NCBI GenBank assembly: GCA_029009115.1
Contig: JAQXJU010000100.1
Location: 1 to 60,326, forward strand
Reading direction: 5' to 3'
DNA: 60,326 nucleotides
Source of the DNA: Bacteroidales bacterium
Lineage (GTDB): Bacteria > Bacteroidota > Bacteroidia > Bacteroidales > UBA932
Made by a program: the position numbers and the translations under genes. The notes under the pieces were generated by a model. That model worked only from the letters and a program-made list of their open reading frames with translations, did not search any database and had not been told where the DNA came from. Shown one piece after another: positions 1 to 9,640 of this stretch; the stretch's first letter is position 1, and every line of letters begins with the position of its first letter.

Positions 1-780
1 CCAAGATACTGAAGCAATCATTTCGCCACCTCCCATATAAGGAGGGAGAGTATCCAGCACTTCCTTACGTCCATAGACTACACCAGTGCCGGGAGCTGCA
101 TAAATTTTGTGACCTGAGAAACAATAGAAATCGCAACCAAACTCAGTTACATCCACGCTACTGTGCACTATCCCCTGGGCACCGTCAATAATTGAAATAC
201 AATTATTTGATTTACAAATATTTACTATTTCTTTTACTGGATTTTCTATACCAAGGACATTGCTGATGTGAGCAAAACTGACAATCTTTGTCCGGGGCGT
301 AATCTTGCCAGATAAATCGTCGAGGTCTATACATCCTCTGTCATCAACTCGGAAATGCTTAAGAACGGCACCTTTCCTTTGGCAAAGCATATACCAGGGA
401 ACGATGTTGGAGTGGTGTTCAGATTCACTCACCAAAATTTCATCTCCAGCGCTAATAATCGACTCTCCAAGGCAGAATGCCAGAAGGTTTAAAGAAGCCG
501 TTGCACCGGAAGTAAAGACTATTTCTTCGCGAAATTTTGCATTCAAAAATTCTTTTACACAATCGCGCGTGCTTTCATACTCGGATGTTGCTACCTCTGC
601 TGTATGATGGACGGCCCTGTGGAGGTTTGAATTGAAGCGGCTCGACAGTTCTCCCCACTTGGCCAAAACGGGAATTGGTCTAAGAGCAGTGGCGGCATTG
701 TCCAGATATACGAGATCCTTTCCGTAAACCTTCTCTGAAAGCTGCGGAAACTGCAAACGTATTCTCTTTATGTCTGTCAT
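1..780 (-). CDS. sufS: Cysteine desulfurase SufS, C-terminal part missing (window edge)
   Basis: PLP-dependent enzyme that takes sulfur from L-cysteine for Fe-S cluster assembly. The 260 residues present begin at an ATG whose complement ends at 780 and run off the left edge. Visible landmarks are LDNAATA near residue 27, a SESEHHSNIVPW block at 119-129, DGAQ at 199-202 and SGHKIYAAPGTG with the Schiff-base lysine at K225, all typical of class-V aminotransferase-fold SufS. The active-site cysteine loop lies beyond the window, so group I and group II types cannot be separated by that residue, although the HHSNIVPW block fits SufS better than IscS. It is divergent from ruvA, with a promoter match only about 10 bp before its start. 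Confidence 0.92.
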   Translation of the reverse strand, partial: MTDIKRIRLQFPQLSEKVYGKDLVYLDNAATALRPIPVLAKWGELSSRFNSNLHRAVHHTAEVATSEYESTRDCVKEFLNAKFREEIVFTSGATASLNLLAFCLGESIISAGDEILVSESEHHSNIVPWYMLCQRKGAVLKHFRVDDRGCIDLDDLSGKITPRTKIVSFAHISNVLGIENPVKEIVNICKSNNCISIIDGAQGIVHSSVDVTEFGCDFYCFSGHKIYAAPGTGVVYGRKEVLDTLPPYMGGGEMIASVSW

Positions 781-790
781 ATTCAGAATG

Positions 791-798
791 CAAAATTA
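791..798 (-). promoter_or_regulatory. -7 box for sufS (TAATTTTG)
   Basis: The minus strand reads TAATTTTG, an exact match to the Bacteroidetes -7 consensus TAnnTTTG, ending 10 bp before the sufS start. No convincing -33 TTTG was found. If used, the 5' leader would be only a few nucleotides long. Confidence 0.5.
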
Positions 799-810
799 CG
801 AAATAATCAC

Positions 811-818
811 TACTTTTG
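811..818 (+). promoter_or_regulatory. -7 box for ruvA (TACTTTTG)
   Basis: TACTTTTG matches the Bacteroidetes TAnnTTTG consensus exactly and ends 4 bp before the ruvA ATG. Initiation about 7 nt downstream of the box would fall at or inside the start codon, which suggests a leaderless transcript or a downstream start. Confidence 0.45.
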
Positions 819-822
819 TTTT

Positions 823-1416
823 ATGATTGATTACATCTCAGGAAAAATAACAGAACTGACGCCAACAAAGGTAGTCATCGACAACAACGGTATAGGTTAT
901 GTTGCCGAAATCTCACTCCAGACATATCAGTTGCTCGACGGAAAAAGCGAAGCTGCAGTGTATATACAGACTCAGGTAAACCAGCGCGACGGTATAGAAC
1001 TTGACTACGGTTTCGCCACCAAAGACGAAAGAGAAACCTTCAGGCTGATTACAGGAGTAAGCGGTGTAGGGGCATCTTCTGCAAGAATGATTCTCTCGTC
1101 GTTATCTGCCGACGAACTCAAGAACGCAATTCTTTCAGAAGACATCAATCTTATAAAGTCAGTAAAAGGAATAGGTCTCAAGACAGCTCAAAGGATGGTT
1201 CTGGAACTTAAAGACAAAATCATCAAAGGAGAGGGGAGTGCCTCAGAAAGCCTGTTCGGATCTGAAAGGAATGAGATTATCGAAGAAGCTACAAGTGCAC
1301 TCCAGATGCTTGGTTTTGCTAAACCAAATATTTCAAAAGCTATTCAAAATATCTTGAAAAAGAATCCTGGAGCCAAGGTTGAAGAAATTATCAAACTTGC
1401 TCTAAAAATGCTCTAA
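823..1416 (+). CDS. ruvA: Holliday junction DNA helicase subunit RuvA
   Basis: RuvA forms tetramers that bind four-way junctions and load the RuvB motor during recombinational repair. At 197 aa it has the family length. The N-terminal OB-fold domain is followed by two helix-hairpin-helix motifs, near residues 75-94 (ITGVSGVGASSA) and 110-129 (VKGIGLKTAQRM), and by a short C-terminal RuvB-binding domain rich in Lys and Leu. The start is the only well-placed ATG. ruvB is not adjacent but lies about 7 kb away on the other strand. ruvA converges on mnmG, and a parS-like palindrome fills the 16-bp gap. Confidence 0.97.
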   Translation: MIDYISGKITELTPTKVVIDNNGIGYVAEISLQTYQLLDGKSEAAVYIQTQVNQRDGIELDYGFATKDERETFRLITGVSGVGASSARMILSSLSADELKNAILSEDINLIKSVKGIGLKTAQRMVLELKDKIIKGEGSASESLFGSERNEIIEEATSALQMLGFAKPNISKAIQNILKKNPGAKVEEIIKLALKML

Positions 1417-1417
1417 T

Positions 1418-1433
1418 TGTTCCACGTAGAACT
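1418..1433. other. parS-like site 1 between ruvA and mnmG
   Basis: TGTTCCACGTAGAACT resembles the bacterial parS consensus TGTTNCACGTGNAACA. It shares 15 of 16 bases with the reverse complement of the second site at 1727-1742. It sits in the 16-bp convergent gap, outside coding constraint except for its last base, which belongs to the mnmG stop codon. Confidence 0.5.
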
Positions 1434-3319
1434 TATCTACCAAAATAAACAAGCAAAACTGAAATATCGGAAGGGGATACTCCTGGAATTCTCGAAGCCT
1501 GAGCAATACTGCTCGGGCTATATTTTTTAAGTTTCTGCCTGCACTCTATAGTAAGACCATTGACAGAGTCAAAATCAAATCCAGCAGGTATTGTGAGATT
1601 CTCGAGCCGGTTAATTTTGTCTGCGATTTGCCTTTCCCTGTCGATATATCCTCTGTACTTTATCGAAATATCGGCTGACTCAAATACTTTCTTATCATCA
1701 ATATCTGCAACTCCTGCTAGTTCTTTTGTTCTACGTGGAACAAAAGAGAAGAGTGTTTGTACGTCTAACTCTGGTCTTGTAGCGAGTTCAGCAATCTTCT
1801 TGGAATCCGAAATAGGCGAAGAACCTATACTGATGAGATAATCGTTAATTTGATTAGCTGAAATATTTGTTGAATTGGCAAAATCAATTATTCTATCAAC
1901 TTTGCTGTACTTATCCTTCGTAAGACAGTAACGTGAATCAGAGGCAAGTCCAATTGAATGTGACTTTTCTGTCAACCTGCGATCTGCATCATCCTGACGT
2001 AACAAAATCCTATACTCAGCTCTGGAAGTAAACATTCTATATGGTTCATCCACGCCCTTTGTGACAAGATCATCAATCAGGACACCTATATAGGATTCAT
2101 CTCTGCGAAGTATGAAAGGATCCTTGGAGTTAATCTTTTGGTGGGCATTGATTCCCGCCATCAAGCCCTGTGCTGCAGCTTCTTCATAACCTGTGGTTCC
2201 ATTAATCTGTCCGGCAAGGAAAAGACCGTCGATAATTTTGGACTCAAGACTTTGCTTTAAGAAAGTGGGGTCGAAATAATCGTATTCAACAGCATAGGCT
2301 GGCTTAAATATCTTGGCATTTTCAAAGCCTGGAATTAAATGCAATGCTTTTAGCTGAACATCTAAAGGAAGAGAAGAAGAGAAACCCTGGAGATAATACT
2401 CATTTGTATTTCGTCCTTCAGGCTCAAGGAAGAGTTGATGTGAATCTTTGTCGGCAAACATTCTCAACTTATCCTCAATACTCGGACAATAACGGGGACC
2501 TTTTCCGTGTATCAAACCAGAAAACAAGGGAGAATCTTTGAAGCCTGTGCGTAGTGCATCGTGCACTTTCTGATTAGTATGGAAAATAAAACAAGGCATC
2601 TGTCCAGAAGAGGACTGTGCTTGCGAGGGTTCTTCAAGGAAAGAGAAACGGTCGGGTTCTGAGTCTCCATATTGAATTGTAGAAACTGAAGTATCTACTG
2701 AAGTAATATCTATTCGGGGTGGTGTTCCTGTCTTCATTCTATCAACTGGAATACCCATCGAAGATAGTTGATCACTAAGCCCCTTTGAAGTCAGTTCTCC
2801 TATGCGGCCACCTTCGAAACTTGTTCTTCCGATGAAAAGACGGCCGTTTAAAAATGTTCCTGTAGTGAGGATAAGTGCCTGAGACTTAAAAATTGCCCCT
2901 GTCTGCGTACAAACACCGCAGATTTTTTGATTCTCAAAGAGAAAAGAGGTGGCTAAATCTGCGTAAATATCTATGTTACAATGGTTTTCGAGGATATTTC
3001 GCCATTCAGCCGAAAACTGTATTTTATCGCACTGAGCTCTTGGACTCCACATGGCGGGTCCTTTGCTCTTATTAAGCATTCTAAACTGTAGAGTAGAACG
3101 GTCGGTAACAATGCCAGTATATCCTCCAAGTGCATCTATCTCTTTGACAATCTGTCCTTTAGCTATACCTCCAATAGCAGGATTACAAGACATTCTTGCA
3201 AATCCACGGAGATCTGCAGTCAAAAGCAGCACCTTGGAACCTAAGTTTGCTGCTGCCATTGCAGCCTCACAGCCGGCGTGCCCTGCACCTACTACAATTA
3301 TATCGTAACGAAAATCCAT
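1433..3319 (-). CDS. mnmG: tRNA uridine-5-carboxymethylaminomethyl(34) synthesis enzyme MnmG (GidA)
   Basis: FAD-dependent partner of MnmE that installs the cmnm5 group on U34 of several tRNAs. The 628-aa length is standard. The Rossmann dinucleotide motif [17 protein letters not shown] is at residues 11-27, and the conserved [11 protein letters not shown] and GTFLNG blocks follow. The C-terminal helical domain binds tRNA. The start lies 2 bp after the ybeY stop, so the two genes are probably cotranscribed with ybeY first. A near-perfect 22-bp palindrome resembling parS lies inside the C-terminal part, in the codons for VPRRTK. Confidence 0.97.
   Translation of the reverse strand: MDFRYDIIVVGAGHAGCEAAMAAANLGSKVLLLTADLRGFARMSCNPAIGGIAKGQIVKEIDALGGYTGIVTDRSTLQFRMLNKSKGPAMWSPRAQCDKIQFSAEWRNILENHCNIDIYADLATSFLFENQKICGVCTQTGAIFKSQALILTTGTFLNGRLFIGRTSFEGGRIGELTSKGLSDQLSSMGIPVDRMKTGTPPRIDITSVDTSVSTIQYGDSEPDRFSFLEEPSQAQSSSGQMPCFIFHTNQKVHDALRTGFKDSPLFSGLIHGKGPRYCPSIEDKLRMFADKDSHQLFLEPEGRNTNEYYLQGFSSSLPLDVQLKALHLIPGFENAKIFKPAYAVEYDYFDPTFLKQSLESKIIDGLFLAGQINGTTGYEEAAAQGLMAGINAHQKINSKDPFILRRDESYIGVLIDDLVTKGVDEPYRMFTSRAEYRILLRQDDADRRLTEKSHSIGLASDSRYCLTKDKYSKVDRIIDFANSTNISANQINDYLISIGSSPISDSKKIAELATRPELDVQTLFSFVPRRTKELAGVADIDDKKVFESADISIKYRGYIDRERQIADKINRLENLTIPAGFDFDSVNGLTIECRQKLKKYSPSSIAQASRIPGVSPSDISVLLVYFGR
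1724..1745. other. parS-like site 2 inside mnmG
   Basis: A 22-bp interrupted palindrome has arms TTTTGTTC and GAACAAAA around TACGTG. Ten of its eleven base pairs are symmetric. Its core 1727-1742 (TGTTCTACGTGGAACA) is the inverted form of site 1, differing at one outer base. It falls inside the mnmG coding region and is compatible with the reading frame. Confidence 0.55.
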
Positions 3320-3321
3320 AT

Positions 3322-3741
3322 CTATATTCTGTGAAGAATGTCGAGGTAGTAATTCTCCTTTGATCGCATCACTGCTATATCTGTTTCACTGTGATCGTCA
3401 TATCCGATTAAATGAAGAAGGCCATGGACGATGACCCTGTCAAGTTCGTCGCTGAAGTCTGTACCATAAAAGACAGCATTCTCTTTTACCGTATCTATGC
3501 TGACAAACAAATCACCTGACAAAACATCTCCCTTGCAATAATCGAATGTAATAATGTCAGTATAATAATCGTGACCGAGATATCGTAAGTTGACATCGAG
3601 AATATATGGGTCGGAACAGAAAATGATTGAGATGTCTCCAAGACGTTTTACTTCGCTTTCAGCAACTAATTTCAGCCAGGAGCGACATAATGTTTTCTTG
3701 GTGAATCTAAAAGAAGTGTCCTCGTTGTAGAATCTGATCAT
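3322..3741 (-). CDS. ybeY: rRNA maturation endoribonuclease YbeY
   Basis: Zinc-dependent single-strand endoribonuclease family involved in 16S rRNA 3'-end maturation and ribosome quality control. At 139 aa it is close to the family size. The metal site is visible as [13 protein letters not shown] at residues 105-117, with H106 and H110 as the first two ligands and H117 or a nearby residue as the third. The spacing to the third His is one residue longer than in E. coli. It is followed 2 bp later by mnmG on the same strand and is divergent from the tonB gene. Confidence 0.93.
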   Translation of the reverse strand: MIRFYNEDTSFRFTKKTLCRSWLKLVAESEVKRLGDISIIFCSDPYILDVNLRYLGHDYYTDIITFDYCKGDVLSGDLFVSIDTVKENAVFYGTDFSDELDRVIVHGLLHLIGYDDHSETDIAVMRSKENYYLDILHRI

Positions 3742-3757
3742 GGCGATGATTTTTATG

Positions 3758-3765
3758 CAAATCTA
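3758..3765 (-). promoter_or_regulatory. -7 box for ybeY-mnmG (TAGATTTG)
   Basis: The minus strand reads TAGATTTG, an exact TAnnTTTG match 16 bp before the ybeY start. This predicts a leader of about 10 nt for the ybeY-mnmG transcript. No clear -33 element was found. Confidence 0.5.
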
Positions 3766-3783
3766 CAACTAATATATTTTAAG

Positions 3784-3814
3784 TTGGATTTTGAAATTAT
3801 TATTTTTAACTTTG
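3784..3814 (+). promoter_or_regulatory. Promoter for the TonB gene (TTG-N20-TAACTTTG)
   Basis: TTG at 3784-3786 and TAACTTTG at 3807-3814 are spaced 20 bp, as expected for the Bacteroidetes primary sigma factor. The promoter lies downstream of the TTG codon at 3791 that extends the reading frame, so translation must start at the later ATG at 3848. Confidence 0.6.
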
Positions 3815-3847
3815 AATGCTGAACTGAAAATAAAATATACAGATACA

Positions 3848-4537
3848 ATGGAAGTTAAGAAATCAGAGAAAGCCAGTCTTTCGAACAAGAGACTACTCTT
3901 TATCGAAATTGGTTTCGTAATTGCTCTTGGAGCTGTTCTCTTTGCATTCGAATGGAGCACCAAGGAGAAGCAGACATCCATTCTGGAAGCTGAAAACCAG
4001 GAACTTATCGAAGAGGAAATCATTCCTATCACTCAGGAAACTCCTCCACCTCCACCGGAAGCACCCAAGATTCCTATCCTTTCAGACCAGATTGACATCA
4101 TCGACGATGACATCAAGATTGAGGATAACATCATGAATCTTGAAGATGACTCCAACCTCGGAGTTGAAATTATGGACTACGTCGAAGAGGTTAAGGAAGA
4201 AACAATTGAAGAAGAGGCAATTCCTTTCCAGCTCGTTGAAGAAAAACCTTCATTCATGGGCGGCGATGCAAACGCTTTCTCAAAATGGGTTAACGAAAGG
4301 CTTGTCTATCCCGAAATTGCAAAGGAGAACGGAGTTCAGGGTAAGGTGATGCTTCAGTTCACAGTAAATGCAGACGGTACCGTCAGCAACGTTGTGGTAG
4401 TACGTGGAGTTGACCCTTCGATTGACAAGGAAGCTGTGAGAGTTGTCTCGAGTTCACCTAAATGGAAGCCCGGAAAGCAGCGTGACCGCGCAGTAAAGGT
4501 TACATATACCTTCCCCGTTATCTTCCAACTCAGATAA
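3848..4537 (+). CDS. TonB-family energy transducer protein
   Basis: Couples the proton motive force sensed by ExbB/ExbD to TonB-dependent outer-membrane receptors. From the ATG at 3848 the protein has 229 aa. It has a short basic cytoplasmic start (MEVKKSEKA), one membrane segment at about 16-35, a small proline stretch (TPPPPPEAPK, about 65-74), a long acidic linker, and a C-terminal TonB_C domain (about 140-229) with YPEIAKENGVQGKVMLQF. The frame opens upstream at a TTG (3791), but the predicted promoter overlaps that stretch and family members begin with this MEVKK-like segment. No exbB/exbD is nearby. It could energise the SusC receptor encoded at 47 kb, though that is only inference. Confidence 0.9.
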   Translation: MEVKKSEKASLSNKRLLFIEIGFVIALGAVLFAFEWSTKEKQTSILEAENQELIEEEIIPITQETPPPPPEAPKIPILSDQIDIIDDDIKIEDNIMNLEDDSNLGVEIMDYVEEVKEETIEEEAIPFQLVEEKPSFMGGDANAFSKWVNERLVYPEIAKENGVQGKVMLQFTVNADGTVSNVVVVRGVDPSIDKEAVRVVSSSPKWKPGKQRDRAVKVTYTFPVIFQLR

Positions 4538-4541
4538 AGAG

Positions 4542-4600
4542 TCCCCCGCCGGGGAAATAATAAAGCATAGAGCCGGCAGAATCTGCATTCTGACCGGCTA
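4542..4600 (+). terminator. Two hairpins after the TonB gene
   Basis: A short CCCC-GCC-GGGG hairpin lies just after the tonB stop. A larger one follows at 4571-4599: AGCCGGCAGAAT pairs with ATTCTG(A)CCGGCT around a CTGC loop, with one bulged A. There is no strong U-tract. They may act as a terminator, or protect the 3' end, before hflX. Confidence 0.55.
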
Positions 4601-4614
4601 TTACTTATGACATT

Positions 4615-5799
4615 ATGGATAAAGACAAGACATATAAAGCAGTATTCGTCAGTATTATTACTCCAGGAATAGAAGACAGAAAGGTAATGGAATACCTTGA
4701 TGAACTCGAGTTTCTGGCAGAAACAGCAGGAGCTACAGGTGACAAGAAATTCGTCCAAAGGCTTGATAAACCAGAGAAGGCTACTTATATAAGAAGTGGA
4801 AAGCTTCAGGAAATAGCCGCCTATTGCGAAGAAAACTCAATAGACTATGTAATCTTCGATGATGAACTGACAGGAATGCAGCAAAGAAACATCGAAAAGG
4901 TCATCAAAACTTCAGCTGTAATAGACCGTACAAGCCTGATTCTGGAAATATTTGCCCAAAGAGCCAAGACTTCGTATGCAAAGATGCAGGTTGAACTGGC
5001 GCGATATAACTATATGCTACCCAGACTTGCAGGGATGTGGACTCACCTCGAAAGGCAAAGAGGAGGTATGGGAACTCGAGGCGGAATGGGTGAAACCCAG
5101 ATAGAAATAGACAGACGTATAGTTAAGGACAGAATTGCCCGTCTGAAAGACCAGCTGAAAAAAGTGGACCGACAGATGGCTACTCAGAGAGGAAACCGGG
5201 GACAGCTCGTAAGACTAGCTCTTGTAGGATACACAAACGTTGGTAAGAGCACCCTTATGAATCTTCTCGCAAAGTCTGACGTATTTGCCGAGAACAAGCT
5301 CTTTGCAACCCTTGACACTACTGTCAGAAAGGTCGTGATTGACAATGTACCACTGCTATTGAGTGATACTGTAGGATTCATCAGAAAACTCCCTACACAG
5401 CTGATTGAAGCCTTCAAAAGTACCTTGGACGAGGTTCGCGAGGCAGATGTCCTTCTGCACGTTGTTGATATATCTCACCCTGATTTCGAAGACCAGATGA
5501 AGGTCGTTGAAATGACTCTTAAGGACATAGAAGCAAGCGATAAGCCCGTATTTGTTGTATTCAACAAGATTGACGCATACAGTTGGGAGGAATATGACGA
5601 ATTCTCTCTGGAGCCTAAAGGAAAGCAGAATCTTTCGCTCGACGAACTTAAAAACAGCTGGATAGCAAGAGAAAAAACTCCCTGCATATTCATTTCGGCA
5701 AAAGAGAAGACCAACATAGAAAAACTCCGCAACGACATATACAAAATCGTTGCGGAGATTCACGCAGGAAGATATCCGTTCAATAACTTCCTGTATTAG
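4615..5799 (+). CDS. hflX: GTPase HflX
   Basis: Ribosome-associated GTPase of the Obg-HflX group that splits stalled or stressed 70S ribosomes. At 394 aa it has the N-terminal HflX domain (1-200), with the glycine-rich linker RGGMGTRGGMGETQIEIDRR at 149-168. The G domain follows: G1 VGYTNVGKST at 204-213, G2 LDTTVRK, G3 SDTVGFIRKLP and G4 NKID. The start ATG follows the hairpin region. The gene converges on frdB with only 8 bp between stop codons. Confidence 0.95.
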   Translation: MDKDKTYKAVFVSIITPGIEDRKVMEYLDELEFLAETAGATGDKKFVQRLDKPEKATYIRSGKLQEIAAYCEENSIDYVIFDDELTGMQQRNIEKVIKTSAVIDRTSLILEIFAQRAKTSYAKMQVELARYNYMLPRLAGMWTHLERQRGGMGTRGGMGETQIEIDRRIVKDRIARLKDQLKKVDRQMATQRGNRGQLVRLALVGYTNVGKSTLMNLLAKSDVFAENKLFATLDTTVRKVVIDNVPLLLSDTVGFIRKLPTQLIEAFKSTLDEVREADVLLHVVDISHPDFEDQMKVVEMTLKDIEASDKPVFVVFNKIDAYSWEEYDEFSLEPKGKQNLSLDELKNSWIAREKTPCIFISAKEKTNIEKLRNDIYKIVAEIHAGRYPFNNFLY

Positions 5800-5807
5800 G
5801 GTAATAA

Positions 5808-6587
5808 CTAGTCTGAGAACTTGGCTTTCAGGAACTCCCTGTTAAGACGTGCAATGTGTGAAACCGAGATTCCCTTAGGGCATTCCATCTCACAGGCACG
5901 GGTATTGGTGCAGTTTCCGAAACCGAGTTCATCCATCTTTGCAACCATTGCCTCAGCCCTTCTCTTGGCCTCGGGACGACCCTGGGGAAGGAGGGCAAGA
6001 GAACTGACTCTTGCGGCTACAAAGAGCATTGCAGAACCGTTTTTACAGGTAGCAACGCAAGCACCGCAACCTACGCATGCGGCAGCATCCATACTTTCTT
6101 CTGCCTTGTCGTGAGGAATGAGGATATTGTTTGCATCCTGGGCTGAACCTGTACGTACAGAAATGAATCCACCAGCCTGAAGAATCTTGTCGAATGCACC
6201 TCTGTCAACGACAAGGTCTTTGATTACGGGGAATGCAGCACTTCTCCAAGGCTCTACCGTAATTGTAGCACCATTCTTGAAATGACGCATAAACAGCTGG
6301 CAGGTAGTGACGTGGTCATCGGGACCGTGTGCACGCCCGTCAATGTACAGTGAACAGGCTCCGCAAATTCCCTCGCGGCAATCGTGGTCAAACGAAACAG
6401 GACCACTGCTCTGGCATCCTCTCTCTACTGCAACAGGATCGCTTCCTTCGCGGATAAGCTGCTCGTTGAGAATATCGAGCATTTCAAGAAAAGAAGCATC
6501 CTCCTCAATTCCAGAAATATGATAAGTCTCGAAATGACCTTTGGCTTTGGCGTTCTGCTGACGCCATATTTTCAAGTTGAATTCCAT
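5808..6587 (-). CDS. frdB: Fumarate reductase/succinate dehydrogenase iron-sulfur subunit
   Basis: Electron-transfer subunit linking the quinone pool to the flavoprotein. The 259 aa contain a plant-ferredoxin-type 2Fe-2S site with C70, C75, C78 and C96 (CREGICGAC). A second domain follows with [11 protein letters not shown] (C171, C174, C177, C181) and a further cysteine set C226/C232/C236 for the 4Fe-4S and 3Fe-4S clusters. It follows the flavoprotein gene after 5 bp, so the two are coexpressed. In gut Bacteroidales this enzyme works as a menaquinol:fumarate reductase producing succinate. The membrane cytochrome b subunit normally encoded first in the operon is absent here. Confidence 0.94.
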   Translation of the reverse strand: MEFNLKIWRQQNAKAKGHFETYHISGIEEDASFLEMLDILNEQLIREGSDPVAVERGCQSSGPVSFDHDCREGICGACSLYIDGRAHGPDDHVTTCQLFMRHFKNGATITVEPWRSAAFPVIKDLVVDRGAFDKILQAGGFISVRTGSAQDANNILIPHDKAEESMDAAACVGCGACVATCKNGSAMLFVAARVSSLALLPQGRPEAKRRAEAMVAKMDELGFGNCTNTRACEMECPKGISVSHIARLNREFLKAKFSD

Positions 6588-6592
6588 CTCTT

Positions 6593-8539
6593 CTAGTCTT
6601 TGTAGTTTCTGGTCTTAACCTCGATGAATTCGTACTTCAGAGGCTCCTTGTGAAGTTCAGGCTCCTGATCCTGGCCCTTGTACTCCCAGGCTGCAACGTA
6701 CATATAGTTTGCGTCGTCGCGCTTGGCTTCACCTTCTTCGGTCTGGCTTTCGACCCTGAAGTGACCTCCGCAAGACTCGTTTCTGTTGAGAGCGTCGCGA
6801 GCCATAAGCTCACCAATCTCAAAGAAATCCTCCAGACGCAGAGCCTTTTCGAGCTCCTGGTTGAACTCATACTGGTTTCCGGGAACATTGACATTCTTAT
6901 AGAAGTCTGCCTTGAGTTCACGAATCAGAGAAATAGCTTTCTTGAGTCCCTCTTCATCGCGTGCCATACCTACATACTCCCACATAATGTGGCCGAGTTC
7001 CTTGTGAATTGAATCGACGGTCTTTGTACCCTTGATTGAGAAAAGCCTGTCAATTCTTGACTGAACCGACTTTTCGGCCTGTATGAACTCCTTCGAAGAA
7101 GTATCGGCAAGGGGTTCTGCAAATTTCTTTGACAGGTAATCTCCGATAGTAACAGGAACAATGAAATAGCCGTCTGCAAGACCCTGCATAAGAGCAGATG
7201 CTCCTAGACGGTTTCCGCCGTGGTCTGAGAAGTTGGCTTCGCCAATCGCATACAGTCCGGGAATGGTAGTCTGAAGGTCATAATCAACCCATATACCACC
7301 CATAGTGTAGTGGATGGCAGGGTAAATCATCATAGGCTCCTCCCAGGGTGAAGAAGCAGTAATCTTCTCGTACATGTCGAAGAGGTTGCCATAGCGCTCG
7401 GCTACCTTCTGGTGCCCAAGCCTTTTGATGGCATCCTGGAAGTCGAGGAACACTGCCTTTCCAGTCTCGTTGACGCCGAAACCGGCATCGCACCTTTCCT
7501 TGGCGGCACGAGATGCAACATCGCGGGGAACGAGGTTACCGAATGCAGGATAGCGGCGCTCGAGATAGTAATCTCTGTCCTCTTCGGGAATCTGCGAAGG
7601 CTTTACAATATGCTTTCTCAACTTCTCGACATCCTCAAGCTTCTTGGGAACCCAGATACGTCCGTCGTTACGCAGAGATTCGGACATAAGTGTCAGCTTG
7701 CACTGCTGGTCACCGTGTACGGGGATACAGGTGGGGTGAATCTGTGCAAAGCAGGGGTTGGCAAAATAAGCTCCTTTCTTATAGCACTGCCAGGCGGCAG
7801 AACCATTGCTGTTCATTGCATTGGTAGAAAGGAAGTAGGTATTTCCGTAACCTCCGGTTGCAATTATCACAGCGTGAGCGCTGAATCTTTCGAGCTGGCC
7901 GGTGATAAGGTTGCGGGCAATTATACCCTTGGCCTCACCGTTCACAACCACAAGGTCGAGCATTTCGTGACGGGGAAAACTCTTCACAGTACCGGCAGCA
8001 ATCTGTCTGTTGAGAGCTGCATATGCTCCGAGAAGAAGCTGCTGACCGGTTTGTCCCCTGGCATAGAAGGTACGGCTGACCTGAACGCCTCCGAACGAAC
8101 GGTTGGCAAGGTATCCGCCATACTCACGGGCAAAAGGAACACCCTGGGCAACGCACTGGTCGATAATCGCGGCACTTACCTCAGCGAGACGATAGACATT
8201 GGCTTCACGTGCTCTGTAATCGCCTCCCTTAATTGTGTCATAGAAAAGCCTGTACACAGAGTCGTTGTCGTTCTGGTAATTCTTAGCGGCATTGATACCA
8301 CCCTGTGCTGCGATGGAGTGGGCGCGACGGGGTGAATCGCTGATGCAGAATACCTTCACATTGTAACCCAACTCGCCCAAAGAAGCAGCTGCAGAGGCAC
8401 CGCCAAGTCCGGTACCTACCACAATAATGTCCAGTTTGCGTTTATTGTTGGGATTTACAAGATGGAGTTCCGATTTGCGCTTTGTCCATTTCTCAGCCAA
8501 AGGTCCATCGGGAATCTTTGAAATAAGTTTGTCAGACAT
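6593..8539 (-). CDS. frdA: Fumarate reductase/succinate dehydrogenase flavoprotein subunit
   Basis: FAD-containing catalytic subunit interconverting fumarate and succinate. From the ATG ending at 8539 it has 648 aa. The [18 protein letters not shown] beginning matches the Bacteroides FrdA type, so the frame's upstream extension of 14 codons to 8581 is less likely. The FAD-binding motif [16 protein letters not shown] is at 40-55. The [14 protein letters not shown] block carries the His expected to hold FAD covalently, and HPTCIP and [12 protein letters not shown] follow in the active-site region. frdB follows after 5 bp. ruvB lies upstream where frdC (cytochrome b) would be expected. Confidence 0.95.
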   Translation of the reverse strand: MSDKLISKIPDGPLAEKWTKRKSELHLVNPNNKRKLDIIVVGTGLGGASAAASLGELGYNVKVFCISDSPRRAHSIAAQGGINAAKNYQNDNDSVYRLFYDTIKGGDYRAREANVYRLAEVSAAIIDQCVAQGVPFAREYGGYLANRSFGGVQVSRTFYARGQTGQQLLLGAYAALNRQIAAGTVKSFPRHEMLDLVVVNGEAKGIIARNLITGQLERFSAHAVIIATGGYGNTYFLSTNAMNSNGSAAWQCYKKGAYFANPCFAQIHPTCIPVHGDQQCKLTLMSESLRNDGRIWVPKKLEDVEKLRKHIVKPSQIPEEDRDYYLERRYPAFGNLVPRDVASRAAKERCDAGFGVNETGKAVFLDFQDAIKRLGHQKVAERYGNLFDMYEKITASSPWEEPMMIYPAIHYTMGGIWVDYDLQTTIPGLYAIGEANFSDHGGNRLGASALMQGLADGYFIVPVTIGDYLSKKFAEPLADTSSKEFIQAEKSVQSRIDRLFSIKGTKTVDSIHKELGHIMWEYVGMARDEEGLKKAISLIRELKADFYKNVNVPGNQYEFNQELEKALRLEDFFEIGELMARDALNRNESCGGHFRVESQTEEGEAKRDDANYMYVAAWEYKGQDQEPELHKEPLKYEFIEVKTRNYKD

Positions 8540-8606
8540 CTTATATCTTCTGTTAGTTAACTGGTAACAATAATCCTGCAATTTTAGTCATTATTACCGA
8601 AATGAC

Positions 8607-8614
8607 CAAAATTA
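8607..8614 (-). promoter_or_regulatory. -7 box for frdAB (TAATTTTG)
   Basis: The minus strand reads TAATTTTG, an exact TAnnTTTG match overlapping the ruvB stop codon and about 67 bp before the frdA start. It would give frdAB its own transcript. No good -33 motif is seen. Confidence 0.4.
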
Positions 8615-9640
8615 AAACAACGAACCGGGGATTTCATCTTCGGTTCTGAAAGATTCGAGACCTAGATGTCTGTACGAGAGTTCGGTGGCAACCCTTCCCC
8701 TTTGAGTCCTGACGATGAAGCCTTCTTTGATAAGGAACGGCTCGTAAACCTCCTCAAAAGTTCCCTGGTCTTCACCTATGGCCGTGGCAATGGTATTAGC
8801 CCCGACAGGTCCTCCCTTGAATACTGTGATAATGGTCCTGAGAATCTTGTTGTCAATGGAATCGAGCCCCCTCTTGTCTATTCGGAGTTTATCAAGGGCA
8901 TACCTTGTTATGGAAAGGTCTATTGTTCCGTTTCCCATAACCTGGGCAAAATCCCTAACCCTCTTCAAAAGGGCATTGGCAATTCTTGGGGTTCCCCTTG
9001 AACGGAGGGCTATTTCTGTGGCAGCGGCGTCATCAACAGGAACCTTCAGAATAGAAGCGCTGCGCCGTACTATCATTTCAAGGTCAGATGTATCGTAATA
9101 CTCAAGAGCACAGGTAATTCCGAACCTCTCCCTGAGAGGTGCGGTCAGAAGTCCGCTCCGGGTAGTTGCTCCGACAAGAGTAAAAGGATTAAGATTGATG
9201 CGCACAGTTCGCGCACCTGGCCCCTTGTCTATCATTATGTCTATCACATAATCTTCCATTGCGGAATAAAGGTACTCCTCAACCTCGGGAGACAGGCGGT
9301 GAATTTCGTCTATGAAGAGAACATCCCCAGGATCAAGCGAAGTCAGCAGGCCGGCAAGATCCCCCGGGCGGTTCAGTACGGGACCGGAAGTAATCTTCAT
9401 ATTGCCGCCCATTTCATTTGATATGATATGGGCGAGTGTAGTTTTTCCGAGACCTGGAGGCCCGTGAAAAAGAGTGTGGTCCAGAGCCTCTCCACGCTGT
9501 TTTGCTGCCTTTATGTATATATTGAGGAGAGAAACGATTTCTTTCTGGCCGGTGAAATCTTCCAGTTCCTGGGGCCGGATAATTCCGTCCAAATCCTTAT
9601 CTTTGCCTTCGTTTGTATTGTGGGGATCGAATTCTGACAT
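8612..9640 (-). CDS. ruvB: Holliday junction branch migration helicase RuvB
   Basis: Hexameric AAA+ motor that drives branch migration together with RuvA. At 342 aa it is standard. Walker [10 protein letters not shown] is at 60-68 and Walker B FIDEIHRL at about 109-116. Sensor [10 protein letters not shown] and the arginine finger region LRERFG follow. The C-terminal winged helix ([18 protein letters not shown]) binds DNA. The first ATG is used; an acidic tail (about 1-20) precedes the conserved IRPQ. It is divergent from mfd across the AT-rich gap proposed as an origin. Confidence 0.97.
   Translation of the reverse strand: MSEFDPHNTNEGKDKDLDGIIRPQELEDFTGQKEIVSLLNIYIKAAKQRGEALDHTLFHGPPGLGKTTLAHIISNEMGGNMKITSGPVLNRPGDLAGLLTSLDPGDVLFIDEIHRLSPEVEEYLYSAMEDYVIDIMIDKGPGARTVRINLNPFTLVGATTRSGLLTAPLRERFGITCALEYYDTSDLEMIVRRSASILKVPVDDAAATEIALRSRGTPRIANALLKRVRDFAQVMGNGTIDLSITRYALDKLRIDKRGLDSIDNKILRTIITVFKGGPVGANTIATAIGEDQGTFEEVYEPFLIKEGFIVRTQRGRVATELSYRHLGLESFRTEDEIPGSLF

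Noticed and set aside
7412..8335. 307-codon antisense frame inside frdA
   Set aside because: Low-complexity translation with no motif; frdA on the other strand is unambiguous.
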